The notes: a model not told the origin generated them from the letters alone. Positions 17,832 to 26,579 are shown, numbered from the stretch's first letter. The stretch: DNA of 64,000 nt from Streptomyces sp. NBC_01260 (GCF_036226405.1 NZ_CP108464.1:1240001-1304000), one strand, 5' to 3'. Translations and numbers: made by a program.

Positions 17832-18732
17832 GCAGGGCCGCTCCCGCCGCGCTCGCACGCGGGCGCGGCAGTGCGAGGGCGCCCAGGGCGGGCGCCGTCT
17901 CCAGGGGGCGGTCGGTGAAGAAGCGGGCGACCAGGTCCGCCACGTCGTCGGGGCGTTCCAGGACGACCCAGTGGTCGGAGTCACCGATGGTCAGGAACCG
18001 GCTGCCCTCGATCGTCGCCGCGAAGGCGCGCTGCCGTTCGGGCGAGGTCACCGTGTCGTGCTCGCCCGCGAAGACGAGCGCGGGCACGCCGCTCAGCCCG
18101 CCGGAGAAGTCCGGCCGGTGGCCCAGCGCCCGGCGCAGTGACTGCGCGGCGTGCGGGGAATGGGTCAGCGCGTGCAGGAACGAGCGCCGGACGTAGCGCC
18201 GGGCGAGCTCCCTGCGGTGCACGGTGCGGTCCGGGTCCAGGCACATCAGCGCCTCGGCGGTCAGGGTGGCGAGCCCCTCCATGTCACCGGCTCCCAGCCG
18301 GTCGACCGCCCGGCCCCACTGGGTCCGCTGGGCGTCGCTGATGTGGGCCGGTACACCGCCGAGCACCAGCCGGGCGATGCGGCCCGGGTTCTGCCGGGCG
18401 CAGCCGAACGCGATCGACGTGCCGTAGGAGAAGCCGAAGAGGTTGACCCGGGGTACGGCCAGGTCGTCGATGATGCCGGCGACGGCCGCGTACAGGATGT
18501 CGTCGCCGGTGCCGGGCGGCAGCGGATCGGCGCCGCCCATGCCGGGCAGGTCGGCGGTGACGACCTGGGCCTGCGGTCCCAGGTGCTCGTCCATCTGCGG
18601 CCAGCCGTACATCCCCTGGAGCGCGCCGCCCAGGACGATGACCGGCTCGGTGCGGGGCGAGGGCTGCGGCAGGGTCCGGTAGCTGTAGCGCAGCCCGTGC
18701 ACCGACAGGTTCCGGATGATCTCGTCGGGCAT
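17815..18732 (-). CDS. Alpha/beta hydrolase
   Basis: A 305-aa alpha/beta-hydrolase fold protein. The nucleophile lies in LFGFSYGTSIAFG, the acid in VFAGEHDTV and the His in IGDSDHWVVLERP. The N-terminus is a short strand-turn (NLSVHGLRYSYRTLPQPSP) with no signal peptide. ATG 18732 has AAGGAC upstream. It lies 159 bp downstream of the ketosynthase, same strand, so it could release or edit the product of the ACP-ketosynthase pair. This is an inference; the substrate is unknown. Confidence 0.85.
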   Translation of the reverse strand: MPDEIIRNLSVHGLRYSYRTLPQPSPRTEPVIVLGGALQGMYGWPQMDEHLGPQAQVVTADLPGMGGADPLPPGTGDDILYAAVAGIIDDLAVPRVNLFGFSYGTSIAFGCARQNPGRIARLVLGGVPAHISDAQRTQWGRAVDRLGAGDMEGLATLTAEALMCLDPDRTVHRRELARRYVRRSFLHALTHSPHAAQSLRRALGHRPDFSGGLSGVPALVFAGEHDTVTSPERQRAFAATIEGSRFLTIGDSDHWVVLERPDDVADLVARFFTDRPLETAPALGALALPRPRASAAGAALPRAGG

Positions 18733-18891
18733 GGTGACCGTCCTTAGAGGGTCCGGCAATGGGGGTGGAAGAAGACGCGGGGTGGGTGCGTGCACCTGCA
18801 AGGCGCGGGAGGGAGTCAACGCGGACGCGCGTGCCCGGCCCCGCGGCGCCGCCCCCCGATGTGCCGGACCCACTTACGTGTCGCCGCGCGG

Positions 18892-20139
18892 TCAGGCCCT
18901 GGTGAGGACGAGTGCGGCGTTGTGCCCGCCGAAGCCGAGCGAGGTCTTGACGGCCGCGTCGAACGCCGCGGGCCGGGCCTGCTTGCTCACCACTTCGAGC
19001 GGGATCTGCGGGTCGGGGGCGTCCAGGTTGACGGTGGGCGGGACGAGTTGGTGCTGGAGGGCCAGCACGGTCAGCGCGGTCTCGATGCCGCCCGCGGCGC
19101 CGAGGGTGTGTCCGGTCATGGCCTTCGTGGACGTGACGAGGGGGTGCTCGCCGAGCACCCGGCGCAGCATCGTGGCCTCGATCAGGTCGTTCGACACGGT
19201 CGAGGTGCCGTGGGCGTTGACATGACCGATGTCCGCCGCGCCGACTCCGGCGTCCGCGAGGGCGGCGCGCAGGGCCCGTTCGATGCCGAGGCCCTCGGGG
19301 TCCGGCGCGACGGCGGAGTACGCGTCGCTGGACGCGCCGTATCCGGCGAGGTGCGCGCGGACGGTGGCGCCGCGGGCGCGGGCGTGTTCCGGGCGTTCCA
19401 GTACGAGGAGTCCGGCGCCCTCGCCGACGACGAAGCCGTCGCGGTGGGTGTCGAACGGGCGGCAGGCCGACTCGGGGTCGTCCCGGCGGGTGGAGACGGC
19501 CTTCAACTGGCAGGCGCTGGCGATCAGCAGCCGGGAGCAGACCGATTCGGCGCCGCCGGCGACGACGATGTCGCAGGCCCCGGTGCGCAGCATCTGGTGC
19601 GCGGTGCCGATGGCCACGGTGCCGGACGAGCAGGCGGTGGAGACGGCCTGGCTGGGGCCGTGCGCGCCGAGGTCGGTCGCGACGCTGCTGGCCGCGCCGT
19701 TGACGACCGTGAGCGGGGCGAGTTTGGGCGAGACCCGGCGGGCGCCGCGCTCGGTGAGGGCGGTGTGCTGCGCGTCGTAGAAGGGCAGTCCGCCGTGGGC
19801 GGAGCCGATGACGACGGCGACGCGGGCGCTGTCCCAGACCGAGGGGTCGAGCCCGGCGTCCGCGACGGCCTCACGGGCGGCGATGACGGCGAGTTGAGAG
19901 AAGCGGTCCATGAGCCGCTGGGTCGCCACCCCGAGGACCGCCCTCGTGTCGAGGCCCGTGATGGTGTACATGAAGTCGCAGGGCAGGTCGTGGAGTTCGG
20001 GCCGGTGCGGGACGCAGGGCGCGGTGGCGGCCTCGGACACCCCGCGCCAGGTGGCCGCGGTGCCCACGCCCGCCGCGGTGACGAGGCCGATCCCGGTGAC
20101 GGCGGCGGCGAACGGTTCGGGGCGGTACCGGGCGGTCAT
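18892..20139 (-). CDS. Beta-ketoacyl-ACP synthase (FabF-like ketosynthase)
   Basis: A 415-aa condensing enzyme with an intact Cys-His-His triad: Cys170 in VSTACSSGT, His310 in NAHGTST, and His344 after Lys339 in KAMTGHTLGA. It is thus a functional ketosynthase, not a chain-length-factor type. Its start codon overlaps the stop of the ACP gene in ATGA, so the two are coupled. No ketoreductase, dehydratase or acyltransferase lies nearby. It may extend or condense a special acyl chain using partners from elsewhere. Confidence 0.92.
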   Translation of the reverse strand: MTARYRPEPFAAAVTGIGLVTAAGVGTAATWRGVSEAATAPCVPHRPELHDLPCDFMYTITGLDTRAVLGVATQRLMDRFSQLAVIAAREAVADAGLDPSVWDSARVAVVIGSAHGGLPFYDAQHTALTERGARRVSPKLAPLTVVNGAASSVATDLGAHGPSQAVSTACSSGTVAIGTAHQMLRTGACDIVVAGGAESVCSRLLIASACQLKAVSTRRDDPESACRPFDTHRDGFVVGEGAGLLVLERPEHARARGATVRAHLAGYGASSDAYSAVAPDPEGLGIERALRAALADAGVGAADIGHVNAHGTSTVSNDLIEATMLRRVLGEHPLVTSTKAMTGHTLGAAGGIETALTVLALQHQLVPPTVNLDAPDPQIPLEVVSKQARPAAFDAAVKTSLGFGGHNAALVLTRA

Positions 20140-20369
20140 GCCGCGGCCTTGCGGTGCACGGCGTCGACCAGTTGGCCGACGGTGTCGCGCGAGGTCAGCT
20201 GGACGTCGTCCAGGTCGACGCCCATCCGGTCCTCGATGAGGAGCCGCAGTTCCTCCAGGGCCAGGGAATCCAGCCTGAGCTGACGGAGCGACGCTTCGGG
20301 GCGGATCGTCACGGGATCGGTTCCGAAGTTCGCCACCAGCAAGGTGCTGATCTCGTCTGCCGTGCTCAT
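20136..20369 (-). CDS. Acyl carrier protein
   Basis: A 77-aa ACP with the phosphopantetheine serine at residue 35 (LRLDSLALEEL). The four-helix pattern is typical. The motif is LDSL with Arg just before it, rather than the GADSLD of the fatty-acid ACP, so it is a specialised carrier. I chose the ATG at 20369 with GGAGGAG five bases upstream over the GTG two codons earlier. It is the first gene of the ACP-ketosynthase pair. Confidence 0.92.
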   Translation of the reverse strand: MSTADEISTLLVANFGTDPVTIRPEASLRQLRLDSLALEELRLLIEDRMGVDLDDVQLTSRDTVGQLVDAVHRKAAA

Positions 20370-20643
20370 GGGCACTCCTCCGCTGTCGTACGCGGTGACG
20401 CCTTGCCGCGTGAGAGGTCACTGCCATCGGGGGACGCCGGCCGGTCCGGAGGCACCCTTTATACGCCCTGTCGGCAGTGGCTCCGGTCCGCGTTCCCCCG
20501 TGCGGTGGGAGGGCTGGGCAGGTGTACGAATCCCCTGGTGTGCGCCCCGGGTCGAATCGACGGGGCGCTACGGTTCCGCCCGCCTTCAGGAGCCGGTCCG
20601 CAGGGCTCCTCCCGGAGGGGTTCCGCCCGTAAACTCCGCGATC

Positions 20644-21375
20644 ATGAACACCGAATCCACACAGGCCGCCGAGGTCTCCGCCGACGCCCGCGCCCTGTTC
20701 TCCACCATGTCCACGATGCGCGCCATGCGCCGCCTCAGACCGGAACCCGTGCCGGACGAGACGCTGGAGCAGCTCATACAGGCCGCCGTCTGGGGCCCCA
20801 GCGGCGGCAACATGCAGTGTTACGAGTACGTCGTGGTGACCGACCGTGAGGTGATGGCGCGTCTGGCGCCGCTGTGGAAGCGGTGCGTGGACGCGTATCT
20901 GGCGACGACCGGGAAGTACGCGCCGAAGGGCATGGACGACGCGGCGTACGGCCGGATGGTGGCCGCGATCGAGTACCAGCGCGACCACTTCGCCGATACC
21001 CCGGCGCTGGTCGTGCCCTGCTACCGGTTCCCGGAGCCCCGGATCGAGGAGGAGGGCCTGGTCGCGTACGCGCAGGCGCTCGGCCCGGCGGGCGTCGAGC
21101 ACATGACGAACACCCAGACCAGGTTCCAGACGCTCGCCGAGGGCTCCTGCGTCTATCCCGGGGTGCAGAACCTGCTGCTCGCCGCCCGCGCGCTGGGGCT
21201 CGCGGCGAACGTCACCATCTGGCACCTGATGCTGGAGCAGGAGTGGAAGGAGGCCCTCGGCATCCCCGAGGACATGCAGACCTTCGCCGCCGTTCCGATC
21301 GGGTGGCCGAAGGGCAACTTCGGTCCGGTCCGGCGCCGCCCGGTGGCGGACGTCATCCACCGCGACCGCTGGTAG
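20644..21375 (+). CDS. Nitroreductase-family flavoprotein
   Basis: A 243-aa FMN-dependent nitroreductase-like protein (STMRAMRRLRPEPVPDETLEQLIQAAVWGPSGGNMQCYEYVVV; YPGVQNLLLAARALGLAANVT; FAAVPIGWPKGNFGPVRRRP). The RAMRR...GGNMQ segment is the usual FMN-binding start. It probably reduces quinone- or nitro-type compounds with NAD(P)H. It is divergent from the ACP-ketosynthase genes over about 270 bp that hold no other gene. The ribosome site is weak. Confidence 0.88.
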   Translation: MNTESTQAAEVSADARALFSTMSTMRAMRRLRPEPVPDETLEQLIQAAVWGPSGGNMQCYEYVVVTDREVMARLAPLWKRCVDAYLATTGKYAPKGMDDAAYGRMVAAIEYQRDHFADTPALVVPCYRFPEPRIEEEGLVAYAQALGPAGVEHMTNTQTRFQTLAEGSCVYPGVQNLLLAARALGLAANVTIWHLMLEQEWKEALGIPEDMQTFAAVPIGWPKGNFGPVRRRPVADVIHRDRW

Positions 21376-21384
21376 GCCGGCCGC

Positions 21385-21412
21385 CCCGGATCCGGGATCT
21401 CCCGGATCCGGG
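21385..21412 (+). terminator. Terminator after the nitroreductase gene
   Basis: CCCGGATCCGGG occurs at 21385-21396 and again at 21401-21412. Each copy is its own reverse complement, so they form a 12-bp stem with a 4-nt loop. It lies 10 bp after the stop codon. Confidence 0.7.
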
Positions 21413-21608
21413 CCGCCGCCTGACAGCGCCCGGCCTGCGCGCCCACATCCGCACCTCAACTCCATTGGAGTGAAAGGGAGTTCGACACGCAGCACGATGA
21501 TTGTCATGCCCTGGACAGATCGATACCCTGAGCGGGCTTGGCGGCCCCTCGGCCCACCCCACTCGGGCCCGGGGGCCGTTCTTCTTCCCCCACAGAGCAG
21601 GAGCAGGT

Positions 21609-23162
21609 ATGCCCAGCCGCCCCGCAGCCCACACCAAGGCCCGCGCATCCGTGCTGGCGGCCCTCACCGCCACCGTCCTGACCGTCACCGGCACCCCGGC
21701 CCTCGCCGCCTCGGACCCCGGCCACCCGATGAACCAGGCCTTCGAGCGGGCGGCCGGCCGGTTCGGCGTACCGCGTGACCTGCTCGCCGCCGTCGGATAC
21801 GGCGAGACCCGCCTCGACGGCCACTCCGGACTCCCCAGCCAGGCGAACGGCTACGGCGTGATGCACCTCGCCAGCAACCCCGGGAACCGGACCCTGGAGC
21901 AGGCCGCCGCCCTGACCGGCAAGCCCCTGGCCGACCTCCGCGCCGACACCGGGGCCAACATCCTGGGCGGCGCGGCGGTGCTGCGCGGCTACGCGGACAA
22001 GCTGGGCCTGGACGCCCGGGACCGGGCGGACATCGATGCCTGGTACCCGGCCGTCGCCCGGTACAGCGGGACCGAGGGCCCGGCCGCCGCCCTCTACGCC
22101 GACACGGTCTACACCTTCCTGGCGGACGGGCTCGACGCCGTCACCCCGGACGGCGAGCGGATCTCGGTGACGGGCCGCCCGGTCTCCCCGCACAAGGGCT
22201 CGCTCGCCGCCACGGAGCCGGGTGCCCGCAGCGCCGACTACCCGGCCGCGCTCTGGGTCCCGGCCAACGCGAACAACTTCGCGGCGGGCCGCTCGGCAGC
22301 GATCGACAAGGTGATCATCCACGTCACGCAGGGCTCGTACGCGGGCTCGATCAGCTGGTTCCAGAACCCGACGGCCAAGGTGAGCTCGCACTACGTGGTG
22401 CGCTCGTCCGACGGCCAGATCACCCAGATGGTGCGAGACAGCGACACCGCGTACCACGCGCGGAGCGCCAACTCCTCGGCGCTCGGTATCGAGCACGAGG
22501 GATTCATCGACGACCCCTCCTGGTTCACGGAGCCGATGTACCGGTCGTCGGCGACCCTGACCGCGTACCTGTGCGACCGGTACGGAATCCCGAAGGACCG
22601 GGCGCACATCATCGGCCACAGCGAGGCGCCGGGCAACGACCACACCGACCCCGGCCCGAACTGGGACTGGACGCACTACATGCAGCTGGTGGGCGGGGAC
22701 ACCGGGGGCGGCACCACCCCCGACGGGCTGAGCTTCACCGCGTACACCACCCAGCGAATGGGCTCGACGGGTGCCCAGGTCAAGGCCGTCCAGCAGCTGC
22801 TGAACGAGCAGGACCAGGCGGCGGGCGCGGCCGACGGCAGCTTCGGCCCGGCCACACAGAGCGCGGTGGCGGCCTACCAGGCGGCGCACGGGCTGGACCA
22901 GGACGGCGTCGTGGGAGCCAGGACCTGGACCGCGCTGCTGTCGGCGGGCTCGACCGCGACGCTCCAGGAGGGCGCTTCGGGCGACGGTGTGAAGCGGCTC
23001 CAGCGCGCGCTGACCGCGACGCTCGGCTCGGCCGTCGGCATCGACGGGAGCTTCGGCCCGGCGACGACGACGGCGGTGCGCGGCTACCAGACGAGCCGGG
23101 GCCTGACGGCCGACGGCATCGTGGGGCCGGACACCTGGGCGGCGCTGCAGGCGGGCCGCTGA
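21609..23162 (+). CDS. Secreted N-acetylmuramoyl-L-alanine amidase with two peptidoglycan-binding domains
   Basis: A 517-aa exported cell-wall hydrolase. It has a signal peptide (cleavage near ALAA-SD) and a lysozyme-like N-terminal region (about 40-170, GYGETRLDGH ... NGYGVMHL). The amidase_2 domain spans about 230-360, with zinc ligands in IIHVTQGS and GHSEAPGNDHTDPGPNW. Two C-terminal PG_binding_1 repeats carry FGPATQSAVAAYQ and FGPATTTAVRGYQ. It would cleave the MurNAc-Ala bond in peptidoglycan. AGGAGCAGGT precedes the ATG. A strong terminator follows. Confidence 0.92.
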   Translation: MPSRPAAHTKARASVLAALTATVLTVTGTPALAASDPGHPMNQAFERAAGRFGVPRDLLAAVGYGETRLDGHSGLPSQANGYGVMHLASNPGNRTLEQAAALTGKPLADLRADTGANILGGAAVLRGYADKLGLDARDRADIDAWYPAVARYSGTEGPAAALYADTVYTFLADGLDAVTPDGERISVTGRPVSPHKGSLAATEPGARSADYPAALWVPANANNFAAGRSAAIDKVIIHVTQGSYAGSISWFQNPTAKVSSHYVVRSSDGQITQMVRDSDTAYHARSANSSALGIEHEGFIDDPSWFTEPMYRSSATLTAYLCDRYGIPKDRAHIIGHSEAPGNDHTDPGPNWDWTHYMQLVGGDTGGGTTPDGLSFTAYTTQRMGSTGAQVKAVQQLLNEQDQAAGAADGSFGPATQSAVAAYQAAHGLDQDGVVGARTWTALLSAGSTATLQEGASGDGVKRLQRALTATLGSAVGIDGSFGPATTTAVRGYQTSRGLTADGIVGPDTWAALQAGR

Positions 23163-23166
23163 CGGA

Positions 23167-23207
23167 CATGTCACGGGGCGGGCGCGCCGCGCCCGCCCCG
23201 TGACATG
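23167..23207 (+). terminator. 18-bp terminator after the amidase gene
   Basis: Perfect 18-bp arms (23167-23184 and 23190-23207) with a 5-nt loop lie 4 bp after the amidase stop codon. The stem isolates the amidase from the operon promoter at 23252. Confidence 0.85.
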
Positions 23208-23251
23208 CGGGAACACCCGGACGTCACGTTTGGGTAACCCGCCGGAAACCC

Positions 23252-23281
23252 TTGACGTTTCTCCTGACGTCTTCCTAATCT
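23252..23281 (+). promoter_or_regulatory. Promoter of the GlpP-controlled operon
   Basis: TTGACG (23252-23257), an 18-bp spacer and TAATCT (23276-23281) make a good sigma-HrdB promoter, 144 bp upstream of the first gene. Transcription would begin near 23288, giving a leader of about 138 nt. TGACGT-type repeats near 23254 and 23265 may be part of an operator. Confidence 0.7.
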
Positions 23282-23302
23282 CCTCGTGTAGTCGTACTTC
23301 AC

Positions 23303-23338
23303 GTGCTGCGGCGCTTTCCGCAGTGTTTTGACAGGCAC
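23303..23338 (+). promoter_or_regulatory. Leader RNA segment with alternative pairings (possible antiterminator)
   Basis: A hairpin CTGCGG/CCGCAG (23306-23311 with 23318-23323) lies just before the terminator. Alternatively GTGCTG (23303-23308) can pair with CAGGCAC (23332-23338, one bulge), which would occupy the left arm of the terminator. This switch is inferred from sequence only. A GlpP-type protein could stabilise one of the forms. Confidence 0.4.
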
Positions 23339-23382
23339 AGACATAGACCACCTGTCGGTGGTTTCGTCATGCCTGTTTTTTT
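23331..23382 (+). terminator. Intrinsic terminator in the operon leader
   Basis: The outer stem ACAGGCA/TGCCTGT (23331-23337 with 23370-23376) encloses an inner stem ACCACC/GGTGGT (23347-23352 with 23357-23362), followed directly by a run of T to 23382. It ends 43 bp before the first start codon of the operon. A U-tract terminator is rare in this genome, and its place inside a leader points to controlled read-through. Confidence 0.85.
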
Positions 23383-23425
23383 GTGCTCCCCGTGCCGCCG
23401 ATGGGTCTTCCTCGAAGGCGGATTC

Positions 23426-24868
23426 ATGGCACAACGTCCGAGCGTCAAAGGCGTCGCCGACGTCGTTGCGCTCATCGATGGGCTGGGAAAGATCACCGGC
23501 CGGGCGCAAGTCATCTGGTTTCTCGTATTCGGCGGGCTGTTCCTCGACGCCTACTCGAACGCGGCGCTGAGCGCCGGTCTGGGACCGATGACGTCCCAGA
23601 TGGAGCTGACCAGCACGCAGGTCTCGATCCTCACGGCCACCGCTCCGGCCCTGGCGATCATCTTCAACCCCATCGGCGGCTGGCTCGCCACCCGGATCGG
23701 CCGGGTCCCCCCGCTGCTCATCGCCAAGGTCTTCGCGATCGCGGGCGCCCTGCTCGCCGCGTTCGCCGGTGACTTCACCGTCGTCTGGCTGGGCCGGGTC
23801 CTGGTGGGCGTCGCGTACGGCATCGACTTCGCCGTCGCCATGGCGCTGCTCGCCGAGTACACCCCCGCCAAGCTCGGCGGCCGGCTGAACCTGTGGCAGG
23901 CGGTCTGGTACGTCGCCACCACCAGCAACCTCGCGCTCGCCCTGCTCTTCTTCAACCTGGACGTCGGCGCGGACATCTGGCGCTGGTCGGTGGGGTCGGC
24001 CGCAGTCGTGGCCCTGGCGCTGCTGGTGGGCCAGTGGCTGATGCTCAAGGAGAGTCCGACCTGGCTGGCCAGCAAGGGCCGGCTGGACGAGGCCGTCCTC
24101 AACCTGGACCGGATCTACCGGATCAAGGCCGTCGCCGGGAAGCCGGACGAGGCGACCCGCGCCGCGGTCGCCGCGCCCGCCATCGGCTTCCGCCAGGCCG
24201 GACTGCTCTTCAAGGGCGAGTACCTGCCGCGCACCATCCTCTCCTCGGTGATCTCGCTCGGGCAGTCGATGCAGTACTTCGCGGTCGGCTGGTACCTCCC
24301 GCTGATCAGCCTGACGATCTTCGGCGAGAGCTTCGAGAAGGCCACGATCGGCTCGATGGTGTTCAACGCCTTCGGTATCGCGGGCGGGCTGCTGTCCGCG
24401 TACTTCGGCCGCCGGCTCGGACTGCGGCTCAGCTCCGCCGCCGGATTCGGCGGGGTCTTCGTCGCCCTGATCGCGATGGGGCTGACCTTCGAGAAGGTCC
24501 CGACAGCGGTGGCGTTCCTGCTGCCGGTGCTGTTCATCCTGTGCCACTCCGCGGGCCCCGGCGCCAACGGCAAATCCATCGCCGCGCTCTCGTACAGCAG
24601 TGACGTGCGCGCGCTCGGCACCGGTGTCACCGGGATGGTCGGCAGTTTCGGCAGTGTCGCCGGGCTGTACCTCTTCCCGCAGATCAAGGAGTCGCTCGGC
24701 CTGGCCGACACCTTCCTGGTCCTCGCCGTCGTGCCGCTGCTCGGCATGATCACCTGCCTGGCCATCAAGTGGGACCCGATGAAGGCCGCATCCCCCGACG
24801 AGACGGCGGCGCTCCGCACCGCCGACGCGGACGAGCGGGAATCCGAGGAGTCCGCGGCCGCGCGCTGA
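23426..24868 (+). CDS. MFS transporter (sugar/polyol porter type)
   Basis: A 480-aa membrane protein with about 12 helices. It has the MFS loop motif in WLATRIGRVPPLL and the sugar-porter signatures GRVLVGVAYGIDFAVA and LKESPTWLASKGR. First gene of the operon, so it probably imports the substrate handled by the kinase and oxidases downstream. Start ATG 23426; the ribosome site is weak (CGAAGGCGG). Its transcription has to pass the terminator at 23331-23382. The kinase gene follows after 82 bp. Confidence 0.9.
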   Translation: MAQRPSVKGVADVVALIDGLGKITGRAQVIWFLVFGGLFLDAYSNAALSAGLGPMTSQMELTSTQVSILTATAPALAIIFNPIGGWLATRIGRVPPLLIAKVFAIAGALLAAFAGDFTVVWLGRVLVGVAYGIDFAVAMALLAEYTPAKLGGRLNLWQAVWYVATTSNLALALLFFNLDVGADIWRWSVGSAAVVALALLVGQWLMLKESPTWLASKGRLDEAVLNLDRIYRIKAVAGKPDEATRAAVAAPAIGFRQAGLLFKGEYLPRTILSSVISLGQSMQYFAVGWYLPLISLTIFGESFEKATIGSMVFNAFGIAGGLLSAYFGRRLGLRLSSAAGFGGVFVALIAMGLTFEKVPTAVAFLLPVLFILCHSAGPGANGKSIAALSYSSDVRALGTGVTGMVGSFGSVAGLYLFPQIKESLGLADTFLVLAVVPLLGMITCLAIKWDPMKAASPDETAALRTADADERESEESAAAR

Positions 24869-24950
24869 CCGTCCGCCGCGCCTGCCGCACCACACGATGG
24901 TCCCTCTCCCCCTCCGTACAGCTCGCGATGCTCGCAATGAAAGGGCTGCA

Positions 24951-26504
24951 ATGACGCAGACGCTCCCCGGCGCCGCCCCACGGCGCGGTGTGCTGGCCAT
25001 CGACGAGGGCACCACCGGCACCAGGGCCGGAGTCGTTCTCGACTCCGGTGCCGCGCACGAGGTGTTCTACCGGTCGATCAAGGTCAGCCATCCGGACGAC
25101 CTCTCGGTCGAGCAGGATCCGATGGAGATCTGGACCGCCACCCTTGAGGTGGCGCGCCGGGCCATCGGCGCCGCACGGGCGGAGGGCATCGCGATCACCG
25201 CGGTCGCGCTCTCCACCCAGCGGGCCACCGCGATGCTCTGGGACCGGGTCACCGGGCGGCCGCTGCTGCCCGCCGTGGTGTGGCAGGACCGGCGGTACGC
25301 CGCCGAACTCACCGCTCACGAGGCGCGGTGGGACGCCGCCCTCACGGCCCGCCAGGGCCGGCCGGTCGGTGCCCGCGCGCCGTTCCTCTGGGCCGCCCGG
25401 CAGATCGCCGCGCACCCGGAGGTGTCCGCCGCCCACCGCGAGGGCCGGCTGCTCTTCGGTACCGTCGACACCTGGCTGATCTGGCGCCTGACCGGGGGCG
25501 CCGTGCACGCCACCACCCCGACCAACGCCGCCTCCAGCGGGGGCTACCTGCTGGAGCGGCACGCCTGGGACGAGGAGTGGATCAGCCATCTGGGCTTCCC
25601 CCTCGACCTGCTTCCGGAGCTCCGCTCGGACGACGCCGGGTTCGGCACCACCGACCCGGCCGCCCTCGGCATCGCCGTCCCGCTGGCCGCCTCCATGGGC
25701 GACCAGCACGCCGCACTGATCGCGCTCGGCGGCCTGGCCGCCGGGCAGGGCATGTGCATGTACGGGACCGGCGCGTTCGTCGACGCGGCGACCGGCACCA
25801 CGCCCGCCCTGCCCCGGCCCGACATCTCCGGGGTGCTCGCCCAGCCCGGCCGGCGGCAGGGCGACATCAGCCATTACAGCCTGGAGGCCTACACCTCCAC
25901 GGCGGGTTCGGCGCTGCGCTGGCTCTGTGACGACCTGGGCCTGTTCGCCTCGCCGAAGGAGCTCGGTGAGGAGGCCGGCCGGGTCCCCACCCGGCCGGGC
26001 CGCACCCCGCGTTTCGTCCCGGCGCTCGCCGGGGTCCGTACGCCGGTCTGGCATCCGGAGGCCACCGCCGCCCTCACCGGGCTCACCCTCGCCACCACCC
26101 GGGCCGATCTGGCCCGCGCCGTCCTGGACGGCATCGCGCACTCGGTGTGCGACCTCATCGACGGGGTCGCCGCCACGATGGACGCCCCGTTCACCCGGCT
26201 GCGGGTCGGCGGCGGGGTCGCGGGCAGCGACCCGCTGCTGCGCATCCAGGCCGACCTGACCGGCCTGCCGCTGGAGCGGGTCGCCGACTCGGCCACCGCG
26301 AGCCTGCGCGGCACCGCCTATCTGGCCGGTGTCGCCCAGGGCCTGTGGGGCTCGCTCGAAGAGGTCGTCGAGGCGCAGCCGCACGGCCGGATCTTCGAGC
26401 CGTCACTCGGCGCGGACGAACGGGCCGCCCAGCGGGCCGCCTGGCGCGACGTGCTGATCGCCCACCTCAAGGACCCCGCACTCACACCCCTCACCCCCCA
26501 CTGA
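24951..26504 (+). CDS. FGGY-family carbohydrate kinase (glycerol-kinase-like, changed substrate pocket)
   Basis: A 517-aa ATP-dependent kinase. The N-terminal DEGTTGTRAGVV is the phosphate-1 loop, and GDQHAALI and GTGAFVD are further FGGY motifs. The glycerol contacts known from GlpK are only partly kept. The Arg of NQRET, the Trp (VVWQDRR) and the Asp-Gln of GDQ are present. The Glu of NQRET is Ala (TQRAT), and the Tyr region (DPYFSGTK in E. coli) is rewritten. So the substrate is probably another polyol or a glycerol derivative. AAAGGG precedes the ATG. Confidence 0.88.
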   Translation: MTQTLPGAAPRRGVLAIDEGTTGTRAGVVLDSGAAHEVFYRSIKVSHPDDLSVEQDPMEIWTATLEVARRAIGAARAEGIAITAVALSTQRATAMLWDRVTGRPLLPAVVWQDRRYAAELTAHEARWDAALTARQGRPVGARAPFLWAARQIAAHPEVSAAHREGRLLFGTVDTWLIWRLTGGAVHATTPTNAASSGGYLLERHAWDEEWISHLGFPLDLLPELRSDDAGFGTTDPAALGIAVPLAASMGDQHAALIALGGLAAGQGMCMYGTGAFVDAATGTTPALPRPDISGVLAQPGRRQGDISHYSLEAYTSTAGSALRWLCDDLGLFASPKELGEEAGRVPTRPGRTPRFVPALAGVRTPVWHPEATAALTGLTLATTRADLARAVLDGIAHSVCDLIDGVAATMDAPFTRLRVGGGVAGSDPLLRIQADLTGLPLERVADSATASLRGTAYLAGVAQGLWGSLEEVVEAQPHGRIFEPSLGADERAAQRAAWRDVLIAHLKDPALTPLTPH

Positions 26505-26579
26505 CGGCCCCTCACCCGTCAGCCGGCGGCCGGTACCCGACCACGCGGCCGCCGCACCGAAACACCAGGAGTTGATGTT

